Assembly (NCBI RefSeq): GCF_963422545.1
Contig: NZ_OY730261.1
Span: forward strand, 62,001-126,000
DNA length: 64,000 nucleotides
Direction: 5' to 3'
DNA from: an uncultured Flavobacterium sp.
Lineage (GTDB): Bacteria > Bacteroidota > Bacteroidia > Flavobacteriales > Flavobacteriaceae
The notes under the pieces were generated by a model. It was not told the origin of the DNA and searched no databases. It saw only the letters and a list, made by a program, of their open reading frames with translations. Each line of letters opens with the position of its first letter. Position 1 is the first letter of the stretch. A program made the position numbers and the translations under genes. This document shows positions 34,943-43,956 of this stretch, in pieces.

Positions 34943-36400
34943 ATGAAAATAGTAAAAACAATATTTTTTGCAGGAGCCATTTTACTTTCGATTGCTTCGT
35001 GTGACAATGTGGATAATTTAAATCAGGATAAAAAAGCATATACAACCGTTTTGCCAAATGCCTTGATGACAAATGCACAAGTTAATTATGCCTATTTCCT
35101 GACCAATGCTTCTGTAAATGATAATAATTTTAGAGGATACGCGCAATATTGGACAAGTACAACATATACTGATGAGGTAAATTACAACCAGGAAGCAAGG
35201 AATTTAGGAAATTCTCATACGGTTATATTGTATAGAGATGTTTTGCAGGATTTATTAAATGCTGAAAAACAGATTAAAGCTAAAGAAGCACTTGGTCCGG
35301 TTGATACAGCGGTTAAGAAAAACAAAATTTCGATTCTTGAAGTTCAAATTGTTATGGCTTATCAAACGCTTGTCGATTTGTTTGGAAATGTTCCTTATAC
35401 CGAAGCTTTGGATATTGCAGCGCATCCGCTTCCTAAATATGATGATGCAAAAAGTATTTATCTGGATTTAGCAATACGCTTAGATGCTGCAATTGCTGAT
35501 ATGGATGCGGGTAAAGAAAGTTTTGGTACAGCAGATTTAATATATAAAGGTAATGTAGCTAACTGGAAAACATTGGCAAACAGTGTGAAACTAAAATTAG
35601 GATTACACCTTGCTGATGTAGAACCTGCAAAAGCCAAAAGTATGGTAGAAAGTGCGTACAATTCCGGAGTAATGACAAATGAAAGCCAAACAGCATTGTT
35701 TAAATATTTTTCGTCAATTGTAGATATGAATCCTTTGTATAATACTCTGGTAAATGAACAACAGACTGTACCTACAGAGTTTTTTGTTAATGAACTGAAT
35801 GCAAAAGAAGACCCAAGACGAGATGTTTTCTTTAATCCACTTTCTAAAAAAGGTGGTGTTTACAAAGGAGCGCCTTATGCCAAACAGGTAGGTTATGGTG
35901 ATTTTTCTAACGTAGGATCAAGGCTAAAAGAAAAAACAAATCCGGGAGTTATTTTTGATTATACAGAAACATGTTTCTTACTGGCAGATGCAGCTAATAG
36001 AGGATTTTCTGTAGGCGGTACGGCAGATGAGTATTACAAAAAAGGAATTTTGGCAAGTATGTATTTTTGGAAAATTGCTGATGCTGATGCACAAACGTAT
36101 GTTAATAGAGTTGATGTTGCTTTTGCTACTGCAACCGGAACAGCCAAAGAAAAGATAGCGTACCAACTTTGGATTGGCTATTATAATAGAGGATTTGAAG
36201 CCTGGACAGAATATAGAAGATTAGATTTTCCTGCTTTACATGCGCCTTCAACTGCAGTTGATGCTGCTGAAGGGAAAGTGCCGGTTCGTAATATTTATTC
36301 GCTTTTTGATAAAACGCTGAATAAAGATAATTATGATGCTGCAGCTGCTGCTATTGGTGGAGATTTAATGACAACAAAAATATTTTGGGACAGATTTTAA
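34943..36400 (+). CDS. SusD/RagB-family outer-membrane substrate-binding lipoprotein
   Basis: Surface lipoprotein that forms the lid of the SusC-type transporter encoded 11 bp upstream. The lipoprotein signal is ILLSIASCDN with the acylated Cys at about residue 20. The body has the TPR-like helices of the SusD-like_2 subgroup (NAEKQIKAKEALG, VQIVMAYQTLVDLFGNVPYTEAL, and the closing GFEAWTEYRRLDFP). Length of 485 residues is normal. A terminator follows at 36424. Substrate is not readable from sequence; peptides are the likely class given the locus. Confidence 0.94.
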   Translation: MKIVKTIFFAGAILLSIASCDNVDNLNQDKKAYTTVLPNALMTNAQVNYAYFLTNASVNDNNFRGYAQYWTSTTYTDEVNYNQEARNLGNSHTVILYRDVLQDLLNAEKQIKAKEALGPVDTAVKKNKISILEVQIVMAYQTLVDLFGNVPYTEALDIAAHPLPKYDDAKSIYLDLAIRLDAAIADMDAGKESFGTADLIYKGNVANWKTLANSVKLKLGLHLADVEPAKAKSMVESAYNSGVMTNESQTALFKYFSSIVDMNPLYNTLVNEQQTVPTEFFVNELNAKEDPRRDVFFNPLSKKGGVYKGAPYAKQVGYGDFSNVGSRLKEKTNPGVIFDYTETCFLLADAANRGFSVGGTADEYYKKGILASMYFWKIADADAQTYVNRVDVAFATATGTAKEKIAYQLWIGYYNRGFEAWTEYRRLDFPALHAPSTAVDAAEGKVPVRNIYSLFDKTLNKDNYDAAAAAIGGDLMTTKIFWDRF

Positions 36401-36423
36401 ATTGAGTTAGTTTTCTGTTTTTG

Positions 36424-36465
36424 AAACCGGGAGTCTTTAATTAGATTTCCCGGTTTTTTTTTTTT
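36424..36465 (+). terminator. Intrinsic terminator after the SusD-like gene
   Basis: A 9-bp stem, AAACCGGGA with TCCCGGTTT, has a 15-nt loop and is followed by a run of more than ten Ts. Confidence 0.9.
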
Positions 36466-36471
36466 ATTTTA

Positions 36472-36612
36472 ACCGCAAAGGGCACTAAGATTTAATTTTA
36501 CTTTACGCATAGAAAACACAAAGTTCGCAAAGCTAGGTCAACACAAAGCTTTGCGAACTTTGTGTTTTTGTAAAATCATACTTTTAAAAAATCTTAGTGA
36601 CCTTTGCGGTTA
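36472..36612. repeat. ACCGCAAAG-family nested palindrome, complete forward copy
   Basis: The best-preserved copy. Outer arms ACCGCAAAGGGCACTAAGAT and ATCTTAGTGACCTTTGCGGT enclose inner arms ACACAAAGTTCGCAAAGCT and AGCTTTGCGAACTTTGTGT. The non-palindromic marker AGATTTAATTTTACTTTACG is on the left. Together with the next copy it fills most of the 601-bp gap before the M43 protease gene. Confidence 0.9.
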
Positions 36613-36657
36613 TATAAAGTCAGTTCTAAAATTAACTTGGCAAACATAGGAGAAGTT

Positions 36658-36770
36658 TTACCGCAAAGGGCGCTAAGATTTAATTTTACTTTACGCATAG
36701 AAAACACAAAGTTCGCAAAGCTAGATAAACACAAAGCTTTGCGAACTTTGCGTTTTGCGGGATTTTTCAT
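36658..36770. repeat. ACCGCAAAG-family palindrome, forward copy lacking its right outer arm
   Basis: This is nearly identical to the copy at 36472 through the inner hairpin, then stops after TTGCGTTTTGCGGG, so the right outer arm is missing. The rest of the gap to 37001 is AT-rich. It contains one perfect -7 element, TAATTTTG (36967-36974), 27 bp before the M43 gene. Confidence 0.85.
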
Positions 36771-37001
36771 AGACTATGCTTGAATTTTCTTATATCACTT
36801 ATATGGTTAGTTTTTAATTGTATACTCGGTATAAATGGATTTTTAATTAAATATGTGCAATATTATTAGAGTATTTTTTAACACTATGTTTTTTTAGAGT
36901 TAAAAAGTTGTTAATTATGTATTGTTTTTAAATAACATAGTATCAGTAAAATAGTACGTATGTTGGTAATTTTGGTGGCAACAATTTAACCTAAACATAT
37001 T

Positions 37002-40000
37002 ATGAAAATAAAATTACTAATGTTATTACTGGTTTTTTCGGTAGGGAAAATTAGTGCGCAAGGTCTTCCTTGCCGGACGACGGAAGAAAACGCTAAAGTG
37101 TATCGGGCAAACCCAAATTCACTTCAAGAGAAAAAAGATTTTGACACTTTTACTAAGAATTTTGCCCTTCAGCGTAAAAGTAAAACTGCAAAAACAGAAG
37201 CAGTTACGTATACTATTCCGGTAGTTTTTCACATTTATGGAGATGTGCAAAGTGGTAAAACAATTACGTATGAAAAGATCGTTAATCATTTGGCACAATT
37301 AAATGATGACTTTAACGGAAGAAACGCAGATTTTCAAACCGTTGAACCTTTCTTTCAGGCAAGAAGAGGAACTATAAACATCGAATTTAAACTAGCCAAA
37401 AAGGACCCAAATGGAGGCTGTACAACCGGTGTAGTTTTTCATAGTGCTAAAAATGGTTATGGAAATGGTGGTGGTTATGACGACCAGATTGCAGCAGATG
37501 CATGGGACAATACAAAATATATGAACGTTTATATTCAGAATGATTTGTATAATGACGGCACTTTAAACAATTCCGGAGTTGCATGGTATCCAAATACGGC
37601 AATGACAGCAAACAATACAGCACGTGTTGTTTTTAACGGTGCTTATCTTTACGATAACTCATACAGTAAAGAATTTTCGTCAACGTTATCACATGAGTTT
37701 GGTCATTTTCTAAATCTAATTCATACTTTTGAAGGAGGCTGTACCGGAACGGATGAAGTCGCTGATACTCCAGCAGAAGACGGTTTACATACACTTGCTT
37801 GTACGCCCGGAACAAATTGTAGCGGAGATAAGGTAAACATCGAAAACTACATGGGGTATAATGGTGCACAAGGCTGTTACAAAATGTACACGCAAGGGCA
37901 GGTTGACAGAATGCTGGCGGCATTGCAGCATCCTGCAAGAATCACGCTTTGGCAACCTCAAAATTTAATAGATACAGGAGTTAACGCAACAGAAAGCAGT
38001 TTAACTGCAAGTGTAACCACATTAAAAGAAACAGTTGTAAATGATGGAGCTTTTGATACGCCATCTGTAGTAACATTAAGCGCAGGCAAAACATTTGCGT
38101 TAAGCTCTGGAACAATGATTGCCGGAACACATTATACTCACACTTTTCCGGCGGGTATATCACCAGTAGTGACGGTAAATTCTAACGGACAGGTAACAGT
38201 AACCCTTATAGGAAAAGCTGCAAATCATGCCGTAGCACAAAATACAACAGCTGGAATTACATTTTTGCCAGCTGCATTTACCGGAGGAACAACAGGTTTA
38301 TCTTGTACGTCTTTATTTTTCAATTTGAAATTTACAGATCCGTACGGGATATTTTTTGTTGATATGCCTAATGTAAATATTTCTTCAAGTTTAACCTGGA
38401 AAGCTTTTAATATAGCAAAAGGAGATGATACCTCATTTGGAGGTTGGCGTTATGTTGCCAATGCGCTAAAAATTGAAACTTATGGGAAAAAGTTAGCTTG
38501 TGAAACTGGTACCAGAAATATTTCTTTATTAGGACAAAATGTTGCTGTAGGACCAACAAGTAATATGACAGCTCCGGGTGCATATCCTAATCAGTTAGAT
38601 TTAAGAACAGCAACTTATACCGCTTGGGAAGGAAAATCCGGATATGTAGGTTTTGAATACCAAATAGAAGGGCAAACTTGTTACGGATGGTTTAAAGTTG
38701 ATGTTGCGGCAGGTGGAGATGCTTTTACTATTTCTGAGTATGCTTATAACACACAGCCTAATGCACCAATTTATACCGGAATGTCTAATAAAACTGCAGT
38801 AACATTATCAGATACCGTTTTGTATGAAGCAGAAGCAAATGACGGAGGTGTTACAGCAACCAGTACGATTGCATTATCGACCAATAATGCAACATTTACT
38901 AAAAGCACGGGAACTTTTACGGCAGGAACTGATTATACTGTAACCGGAGTTCCTTCTGGATTAACGGCAGTATTAACACTTCAGGCAAATAATAAAGTTG
39001 CGGTATCTTTTACAGGAAAAGCAACAGCACATCTTCCTGCAAATGATGCTTCTGTAGTTATTACTTTTAAAGATGCTGCAATTACAGGCGGAATTTCAAC
39101 TCTTGATAGTGCTGCAAAAACTATCAATTTGAAATTTGATTCACCTTACGGAGTTTTCTATGTTAATAATCCTGATTATGTTGCTTCGGCAGCACAAACA
39201 TGGCAATATTTTAATTTAGGACTTGGTGATAATACAGAATATGGAGCTTGGCAATTTGCAGCAGCAGCTTTAAAAATTGAAACTTATGGCAAAAGATTAG
39301 TTTGCCAGACAGGAACAAGAAATATTATTTTAATTAATCAGGGAACATCAATTGGTGCGTCAAGTAGTTTTGTGGCACCGGGAGCTGCATATCCGGATCA
39401 GTTAGATTTAAGAACAGCAAATTACACCGCTTGGGACAATCAAACAGGATATGTTGGTTTTGAATACATGAGCAGAGGACGTACTTGTTATGGTTGGATG
39501 CATGTAAAAGTAGAAGCAGGTGGAGTTGGTTATACCGTTTTAGATTATGCATATAACACAAGACCTAACGAATCAATTTTGGCAGGAACTCAGACTCCGG
39601 TCACTGTTTTGGCTCCAACAAGTTTAACAGCTACAGCTAATAATACTACTTTAGAAGTGCAGTTAACCTGGGTTAATAATGCTACAAATGCGACAAACGT
39701 TACAGTTGAAAGAGCAGGAGCTGATAATGTTTTTGCCGAAATAGTAACCTTGCCAAGTACAGCGTTAACCTATACAAATACAGGTTTAACAGCTGGAAAT
39801 ACATACAAATACAGAGTTCGTGCAAAAGCGAATACTATTTATTCGGCATATTCTAATGAAGTTTCAGCAACTATTACAGCCACTTCAGCTTATTGTACTA
39901 CACAGTCTGACAATAAATACGAATACATTAACTCTGTAACTATCGGAAGTTTTAACAATGCTTCCGGTAAAAATACAGGTGGTTATGCTGATTATACTTC

Positions 40001-40853
40001 TAAAACAATAACAGTATCGCCAAGTGCGCCTACAAATGTAAGTTTGACGCCAGGTTTTTCAGGAGATGCTTATTTAGAATATTGGGGAATCTGGATTGAT
40101 TATAACAAGAACAATATTTTTGAAGCTTCAGAAAAAGTGATCGACGGAATTTCTTCTAACGGAACTGCTACCGGTAGTTTTACTGCAGCTTCATTTACGG
40201 GATCGACAAGAATGAGAATCGTAATGAAATATTATTCGAACCCATCAGCTTGTGGTAATATTGTTGACGGAGAAGTTGAAGATTATACCGTAGTTTCAGG
40301 AACAGTGACAAACCCAAATCCGGCAACATTGGCTACACCTATTGCCGGTAATTCAGGAGTTTATTCATCAGGATTCTATAGTTCATGGACGACAGTTGCT
40401 AATGCTACTGATTATGAAGTGCAATTAAATAATGCAACTACAGGCTGGACAACATTTGGAACTTCAACAACCTATTATTTATGGATTCCAAAACAAGGAA
40501 CGCAAACCGTTTATCAATTTAGAGTAAAAGCAAAAAATGCTACTGAATTCAGTGATTGGAGTAATCCATTGACGATTGATTTACAAAGCGGAAGCGCAGG
40601 ACCAGATCAAATCGATTTTACAAAATCATTTGCGATGTATCCTAATCCGGCTTCAGATGTAGTTAATTTTAGTTTTAAAAATCTAAATGCATCAACAATT
40701 AAAATAACGATTTATGATAGTACAGGGAATTTAATAGATGTTTTACAAAACAATGTAACCTCTTATCCTGTAAACCGTCTTAGAAAAGGAATCTATATCG
40801 TTGTGGCTACAGACGGAAGCTTCACAGAAAATAAAAAGCTATTGATAAAATAG
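37002..40853 (+). CDS. T9SS-secreted M43-family zinc metalloprotease, multidomain
   Basis: A 1283-residue secreted protease, probably the extracellular endopeptidase of this locus. Order: signal peptide (to about residue 19, KISAQ); pappalysin-type M43 domain with HEFGH at 231-235, third zinc His at 241 and the Met-turn NYMGY; two copies of a roughly 265-residue module (about 325-595 and 600-865), each with KIETYGK, a DQLDLRTA/NQLDLRTA block and a CYGW motif; a fibronectin III domain (about 866-955); a GEVED domain (YWGIWIDYNKNN); a second Fn3; and a C-terminal T9SS sorting domain (MYPNPASDVVNF to the end). The usual Gly of HExxHxxGxxH is Asn here. Family M43 includes a Cytophaga collagenase-like enzyme, so collagen or gelatin is a plausible substrate. 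Confidence 0.9.
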   Translation: MKIKLLMLLLVFSVGKISAQGLPCRTTEENAKVYRANPNSLQEKKDFDTFTKNFALQRKSKTAKTEAVTYTIPVVFHIYGDVQSGKTITYEKIVNHLAQLNDDFNGRNADFQTVEPFFQARRGTINIEFKLAKKDPNGGCTTGVVFHSAKNGYGNGGGYDDQIAADAWDNTKYMNVYIQNDLYNDGTLNNSGVAWYPNTAMTANNTARVVFNGAYLYDNSYSKEFSSTLSHEFGHFLNLIHTFEGGCTGTDEVADTPAEDGLHTLACTPGTNCSGDKVNIENYMGYNGAQGCYKMYTQGQVDRMLAALQHPARITLWQPQNLIDTGVNATESSLTASVTTLKETVVNDGAFDTPSVVTLSAGKTFALSSGTMIAGTHYTHTFPAGISPVVTVNSNGQVTVTLIGKAANHAVAQNTTAGITFLPAAFTGGTTGLSCTSLFFNLKFTDPYGIFFVDMPNVNISSSLTWKAFNIAKGDDTSFGGWRYVANALKIETYGKKLACETGTRNISLLGQNVAVGPTSNMTAPGAYPNQLDLRTATYTAWEGKSGYVGFEYQIEGQTCYGWFKVDVAAGGDAFTISEYAYNTQPNAPIYTGMSNKTAVTLSDTVLYEAEANDGGVTATSTIALSTNNATFTKSTGTFTAGTDYTVTGVPSGLTAVLTLQANNKVAVSFTGKATAHLPANDASVVITFKDAAITGGISTLDSAAKTINLKFDSPYGVFYVNNPDYVASAAQTWQYFNLGLGDNTEYGAWQFAAAALKIETYGKRLVCQTGTRNIILINQGTSIGASSSFVAPGAAYPDQLDLRTANYTAWDNQTGYVGFEYMSRGRTCYGWMHVKVEAGGVGYTVLDYAYNTRPNESILAGTQTPVTVLAPTSLTATANNTTLEVQLTWVNNATNATNVTVERAGADNVFAEIVTLPSTALTYTNTGLTAGNTYKYRVRAKANTIYSAYSNEVSATITATSAYCTTQSDNKYEYINSVTIGSFNNASGKNTGGYADYTSKTITVSPSAPTNVSLTPGFSGDAYLEYWGIWIDYNKNNIFEASEKVIDGISSNGTATGSFTAASFTGSTRMRIVMKYYSNPSACGNIVDGEVEDYTVVSGTVTNPNPATLATPIAGNSGVYSSGFYSSWTTVANATDYEVQLNNATTGWTTFGTSTTYYLWIPKQGTQTVYQFRVKAKNATEFSDWSNPLTIDLQSGSAGPDQIDFTKSFAMYPNPASDVVNFSFKNLNASTIKITIYDSTGNLIDVLQNNVTSYPVNRLRKGIYIVVATDGSFTENKKLLIK

Positions 40854-40942
40854 TTTTGGTTTTTGCTGGTTGTAATAATCTTAAAGTATCTATGCATATT
40901 TCTGAAAATTGCAGCTAACAAATAAACTTAAGTTTGGTTAAG

Positions 40943-40979
40943 AAAAAAGGGGAAACGATTTGTCGTTTCCCCTTTTTGT
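40943..40979. terminator. Bidirectional terminator between the M43 and M24 genes
   Basis: A perfect 15-bp stem, AAAAAGGGGAAACGA with TCGTTTCCCCTTTTT, has a 4-nt loop. It lies between convergent genes and has A and T tracts on both sides. Confidence 0.92.
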
Positions 40980-40999
40980 TTTCTTTTAAATAAAACAAA

Positions 41000-42220
41000 T
41001 TAATTCACGCCAATTCCAAAAGGATTTTCAATACTATGCATTGGAGTTGTAAACCATTTTGGACCTTCAGATGTCATATAAAAATGATCCTCATGACGAA
41101 TTCCAAATTGTCCCGGAATACAAATCATAGGCTCATTACTCACAACCATTCCTTCTTGCAAAACGGTAGAATTTCCTCTCACAAGATATGGATATTCGTG
41201 TATGTCTAACCCGGTTCCATGACCAACGCGATGAGGTAATCCCGGAAGTTCATAATCTGGGCTTAAACCTGCTTCTGCAATTACTTTTCGGGCTGCATCA
41301 TCTACAGAACCACATGTTGCTCCTAATTGTGCTGCATCAAAAGCCGCTTTTTGAGCTGCTTTCTCTAAGTTCCAAATTTTTGTATGTGCTTCAGTTGGTG
41401 TTCCATAAACGTAAGTTCTTGTAATATCAGATAAATAACCTTCTAAACGGCAGCCGGTATCAATCAATACAACATCATTTTCTTTTAAATCCTGCGGAAT
41501 AGTGACACCATGCGGATATTGAGAATCATCGGCAAACAAAACGATACAGAAGTAAGAACCCGAAGGAATCCCTGCTTTAATATGAGCCTGATTTATGAAA
41601 TCAACAACAGTTTCAACTTTTATTCCCGGATGCAAAATACGGGCAGCAGCACGTTGTACAACCATTGTAATTTCTTTTGCCTGCTGAATAATAGCGATTT
41701 CATTTTCTGATTTATGCATACGACAACCCGCAGTAACAGGTTGTGCATTTTCAAATTCATAAGAAGGATTCCCTTTAATTATACCATCAATTAAAAAATA
41801 ACCGGCAGATTCATCCAAAGCAATTTTACCATTATTGATATTTTTGTTTTGAAGTATTTTTCCAAATAAAGTATAAGGAGATTCATGTTCTTCCCAGCAA
41901 TTAATTTTTTCATCAATTTGCTTGTACTTATTAAAAGTACCTTCCTCAAATTTAGGGACAATGTATTCTAAACTTCCATCTTCAAATAACAGCGCGCCAA
42001 CCATTCTTTCAGAAGGATTCCATTTAGTTCCTGTGAAATAATATAAATTGGTTCCGGCATTTAAGTATAGCGACTTAAAGCCTGCTTTTTTGATAAGAGA
42101 CACTGCTTTTTGAATACGCATTTGGTATTCTTCCGGCTGAATGGCTTTAACATTCAGTGTCATATTTTGTATTTTTTCCAGTTCTGTATTTACGTTAGAT
42201 CCGCCAACTCCAATAGTCAT
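41000..42220 (-). CDS. M24-family Xaa-Pro peptidase (prolidase/aminopeptidase P type)
   Basis: A second M24 metallopeptidase in the locus. The creatinase-like N-domain is followed by the catalytic domain with its five metal ligands: IDTGCRLEGYLSDITR, GHGTGLDIHEYP, SNEPMIC and IRHEDHFYM. No signal peptide is present, so it should be cytosolic, cleaving imported Xaa-Pro or Xaa-Hyp peptides or dipeptides. It is 406 residues and only distantly similar to the M24 enzyme at 27.8 kb. It is divergent from the S37-like peptidase across a 171-bp region that carries operator C, so both could respond to the same regulator. Confidence 0.92.
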   Translation of the reverse strand: MTIGVGGSNVNTELEKIQNMTLNVKAIQPEEYQMRIQKAVSLIKKAGFKSLYLNAGTNLYYFTGTKWNPSERMVGALLFEDGSLEYIVPKFEEGTFNKYKQIDEKINCWEEHESPYTLFGKILQNKNINNGKIALDESAGYFLIDGIIKGNPSYEFENAQPVTAGCRMHKSENEIAIIQQAKEITMVVQRAAARILHPGIKVETVVDFINQAHIKAGIPSGSYFCIVLFADDSQYPHGVTIPQDLKENDVVLIDTGCRLEGYLSDITRTYVYGTPTEAHTKIWNLEKAAQKAAFDAAQLGATCGSVDDAARKVIAEAGLSPDYELPGLPHRVGHGTGLDIHEYPYLVRGNSTVLQEGMVVSNEPMICIPGQFGIRHEDHFYMTSEGPKWFTTPMHSIENPFGIGVN

Positions 42221-42303
42221 CTTTTTTGTTTTAAGGTTAATGATTTAAGTCAATTTCAAAATTAAGTTATTATTTTCGGATAGTGCTATTTTAACTTAAA
42301 GTA

Positions 42304-42351
42304 GATAAAATAGAATAATTTAAGGATAATATAATATCATATTTAGATTTG
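42304..42351 (+). promoter_or_regulatory. Predicted operator C and promoter of the S37-like peptidase gene
   Basis: GATAAAATA (42304-42312) and GATAATATA (42325-42333) start exactly 21 bp apart. A perfect -7 element, TAGATTTG, follows at 42344-42351, 10 bp after the proximal repeat. No -33 TTG is present, as expected for an activator-dependent promoter. The motif matches operators A and B. Confidence 0.65.
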
Positions 42352-42391
42352 CATTGCCTGTATTTTTAAAAATTCAATTAAACCTCAAAAA

Positions 42392-43699
42392 ATGAAAAAA
42401 ATACAAAGTTTATTATTGTTGTGTTTTGTTCTGATCTCGCATTTTGGATCGGCACAAGCGACATCAAATTTACGTCAAAAGCTTACGGAATTGTTTCCAA
42501 AAGCTGAAATTACAGTTATAGAAAACTTAGAAGGATATTCAGAATCTTATCAATTAATTTTGGATGAACCATTAGATCATAAAAATCCTCAAATGGGCAC
42601 ATTTAAACATTATGTTTATTTGTCTCATCTCGATTTTAATAAACCTATGGTTATTGAAACGCATGGCTACAATACCGGAAATATTAAAAGCGAAGTAAGT
42701 AAATTATTAAACGCCAATCAAATTGCAGTTGAATATCGTTTTTACGGAAAATCCCGTCCGGAACCACTTCCGTGGGAATATTTGACTAACGATCAGGCGA
42801 TTGAAGATTATCATGATATTGTGAGTAAACTAAAACAGTTGTATTTAGGTAAATGGATCTCAACCGGAATTAGTAAAGGAGGAGAAACTGCTTTAATTTA
42901 TAAATCAAAATATCCAAACGATGTAGATGTAGCAATGCCTTATGTGGCACCATTAATTAATACTCAGGAAGATCCCAGAACAGTAAATCACGACAGAACT
43001 GTAGGAGTGCCAGAATGCAGAGCTAAAATCACAGCATTCCAAAGAGCCGTTTTAGAGAATAGAGAAGCAATTTTAAAAGAGTTTACGGAATATGCTGAAG
43101 CTAAAAAAATGACATTTACCGAAGTGCCATTTAATGAATCTTTAGAATATGCAGTATTAGAATTTCCTTTTTCATTTTGGCAATGGGGAGGAAAATGTGA
43201 TGCTATACCGGCAATAACAGCCTCTCCAAAAGAATTATTTGATTATCTCAATGATATTGTTGATGTTAGAACTTACAACGATAAAAATTATTTTAATTAT
43301 CTGCCATCTTATTATCAGCATTTAAGTGAGTTAGGGTATTATGGTTTTGATTTAACTCCGGTTGCCGATTTGCTGCAAGTTGTAAAAAGTTCTTCAAATG
43401 ATCGATTTGCTCCAAAAGGAGTTACAATAAAGTACAATCCTAAATACATTAGGAAAGTTCGGGAATATGTAGAAAATAAAGGAAGTAAGATTTTGTATAT
43501 CTATGGAGGTTATGATACCTGGTTTTCTTGTTCTCCAACACCAAATCCTAAATTAGATGCCTTAAAAATGGTTCTCCCAACTGGAAGTCATGCCACAAGA
43601 GTTAAGGATTTTCCTGAGAACGATAAAAAGTTAATCATGGAAACGTTAGCCAGATGGTTAGAAGTAAAAACGTTTGATGATAAAGCGGAGATGAATTAA
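42392..43699 (+). CDS. Exported S28/S37-like prolyl tripeptidyl peptidase
   Basis: An alpha/beta-hydrolase peptidase of 435 residues. A signal peptide (to about residue 24, FGSAQ) directs export. The fold signatures are ETHGYNTG near the oxyanion region, VEYRFYGKSRPEP, and the nucleophile elbow GISKGGE with S161. The late Asp (YGGYDTWF) and His (TGSHATR) complete a plausible triad. The closest family I recognise is Peptidase_S37 (Streptomyces tripeptidyl aminopeptidase group), related to the Pro-specific S28 enzymes. Cleavage after proline fits the rest of the locus. Family assignment is by motif memory only. Confidence 0.75.
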   Translation: MKKIQSLLLLCFVLISHFGSAQATSNLRQKLTELFPKAEITVIENLEGYSESYQLILDEPLDHKNPQMGTFKHYVYLSHLDFNKPMVIETHGYNTGNIKSEVSKLLNANQIAVEYRFYGKSRPEPLPWEYLTNDQAIEDYHDIVSKLKQLYLGKWISTGISKGGETALIYKSKYPNDVDVAMPYVAPLINTQEDPRTVNHDRTVGVPECRAKITAFQRAVLENREAILKEFTEYAEAKKMTFTEVPFNESLEYAVLEFPFSFWQWGGKCDAIPAITASPKELFDYLNDIVDVRTYNDKNYFNYLPSYYQHLSELGYYGFDLTPVADLLQVVKSSSNDRFAPKGVTIKYNPKYIRKVREYVENKGSKILYIYGGYDTWFSCSPTPNPKLDALKMVLPTGSHATRVKDFPENDKKLIMETLARWLEVKTFDDKAEMN

Positions 43700-43724
43700 A
43701 AATAAGATTCCTCGTATTGGTTTA

Positions 43725-43830
43725 ACCGCAAAGTACACTAAGATTTAATCTTACTTTACGCATAGAGAACACAAAGTTCGCAAAGCTAAATCAACACAAA
43801 GCTTTGTGAACTTTGTGTTTTTAGTGACAT
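43725..43830. repeat. ACCGCAAAG-family palindrome, forward copy with truncated right arm
   Basis: Left outer arm ACCGCAAAGTACACTAAGAT, the marker TTAATCTTACTTTACG, and the inner arms ACACAAAGTTCGCAAAGCT and AGCTTTGTGAACTTTGTGT are present. The right outer arm has decayed. The rest of the gap to 43956 holds TCTGTGGCAAAAAA, a remnant of the GCCACGAATT family, and no gene. Confidence 0.8.
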
Positions 43831-43956
43831 AAAAAAAATCATTTTAATCTCTATAATCTGTGGCAAAAAAACATCGCAAAGCAAAGTGAGATTGCTTCGT
43901 TCCTCGCAAGAACTTTGTAACTGTTTTTTTAACCACGAATAAAATTAAAAAAGATA

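Noticed and set aside
36945..36973. Fourth copy of the spaced operator before the M43 gene
   Set aside because: AGTAAAATA and GGTAATTTT are 20 rather than 21 bp apart, and the second overlaps the -7 element, so it does not fit the pattern of the other three.
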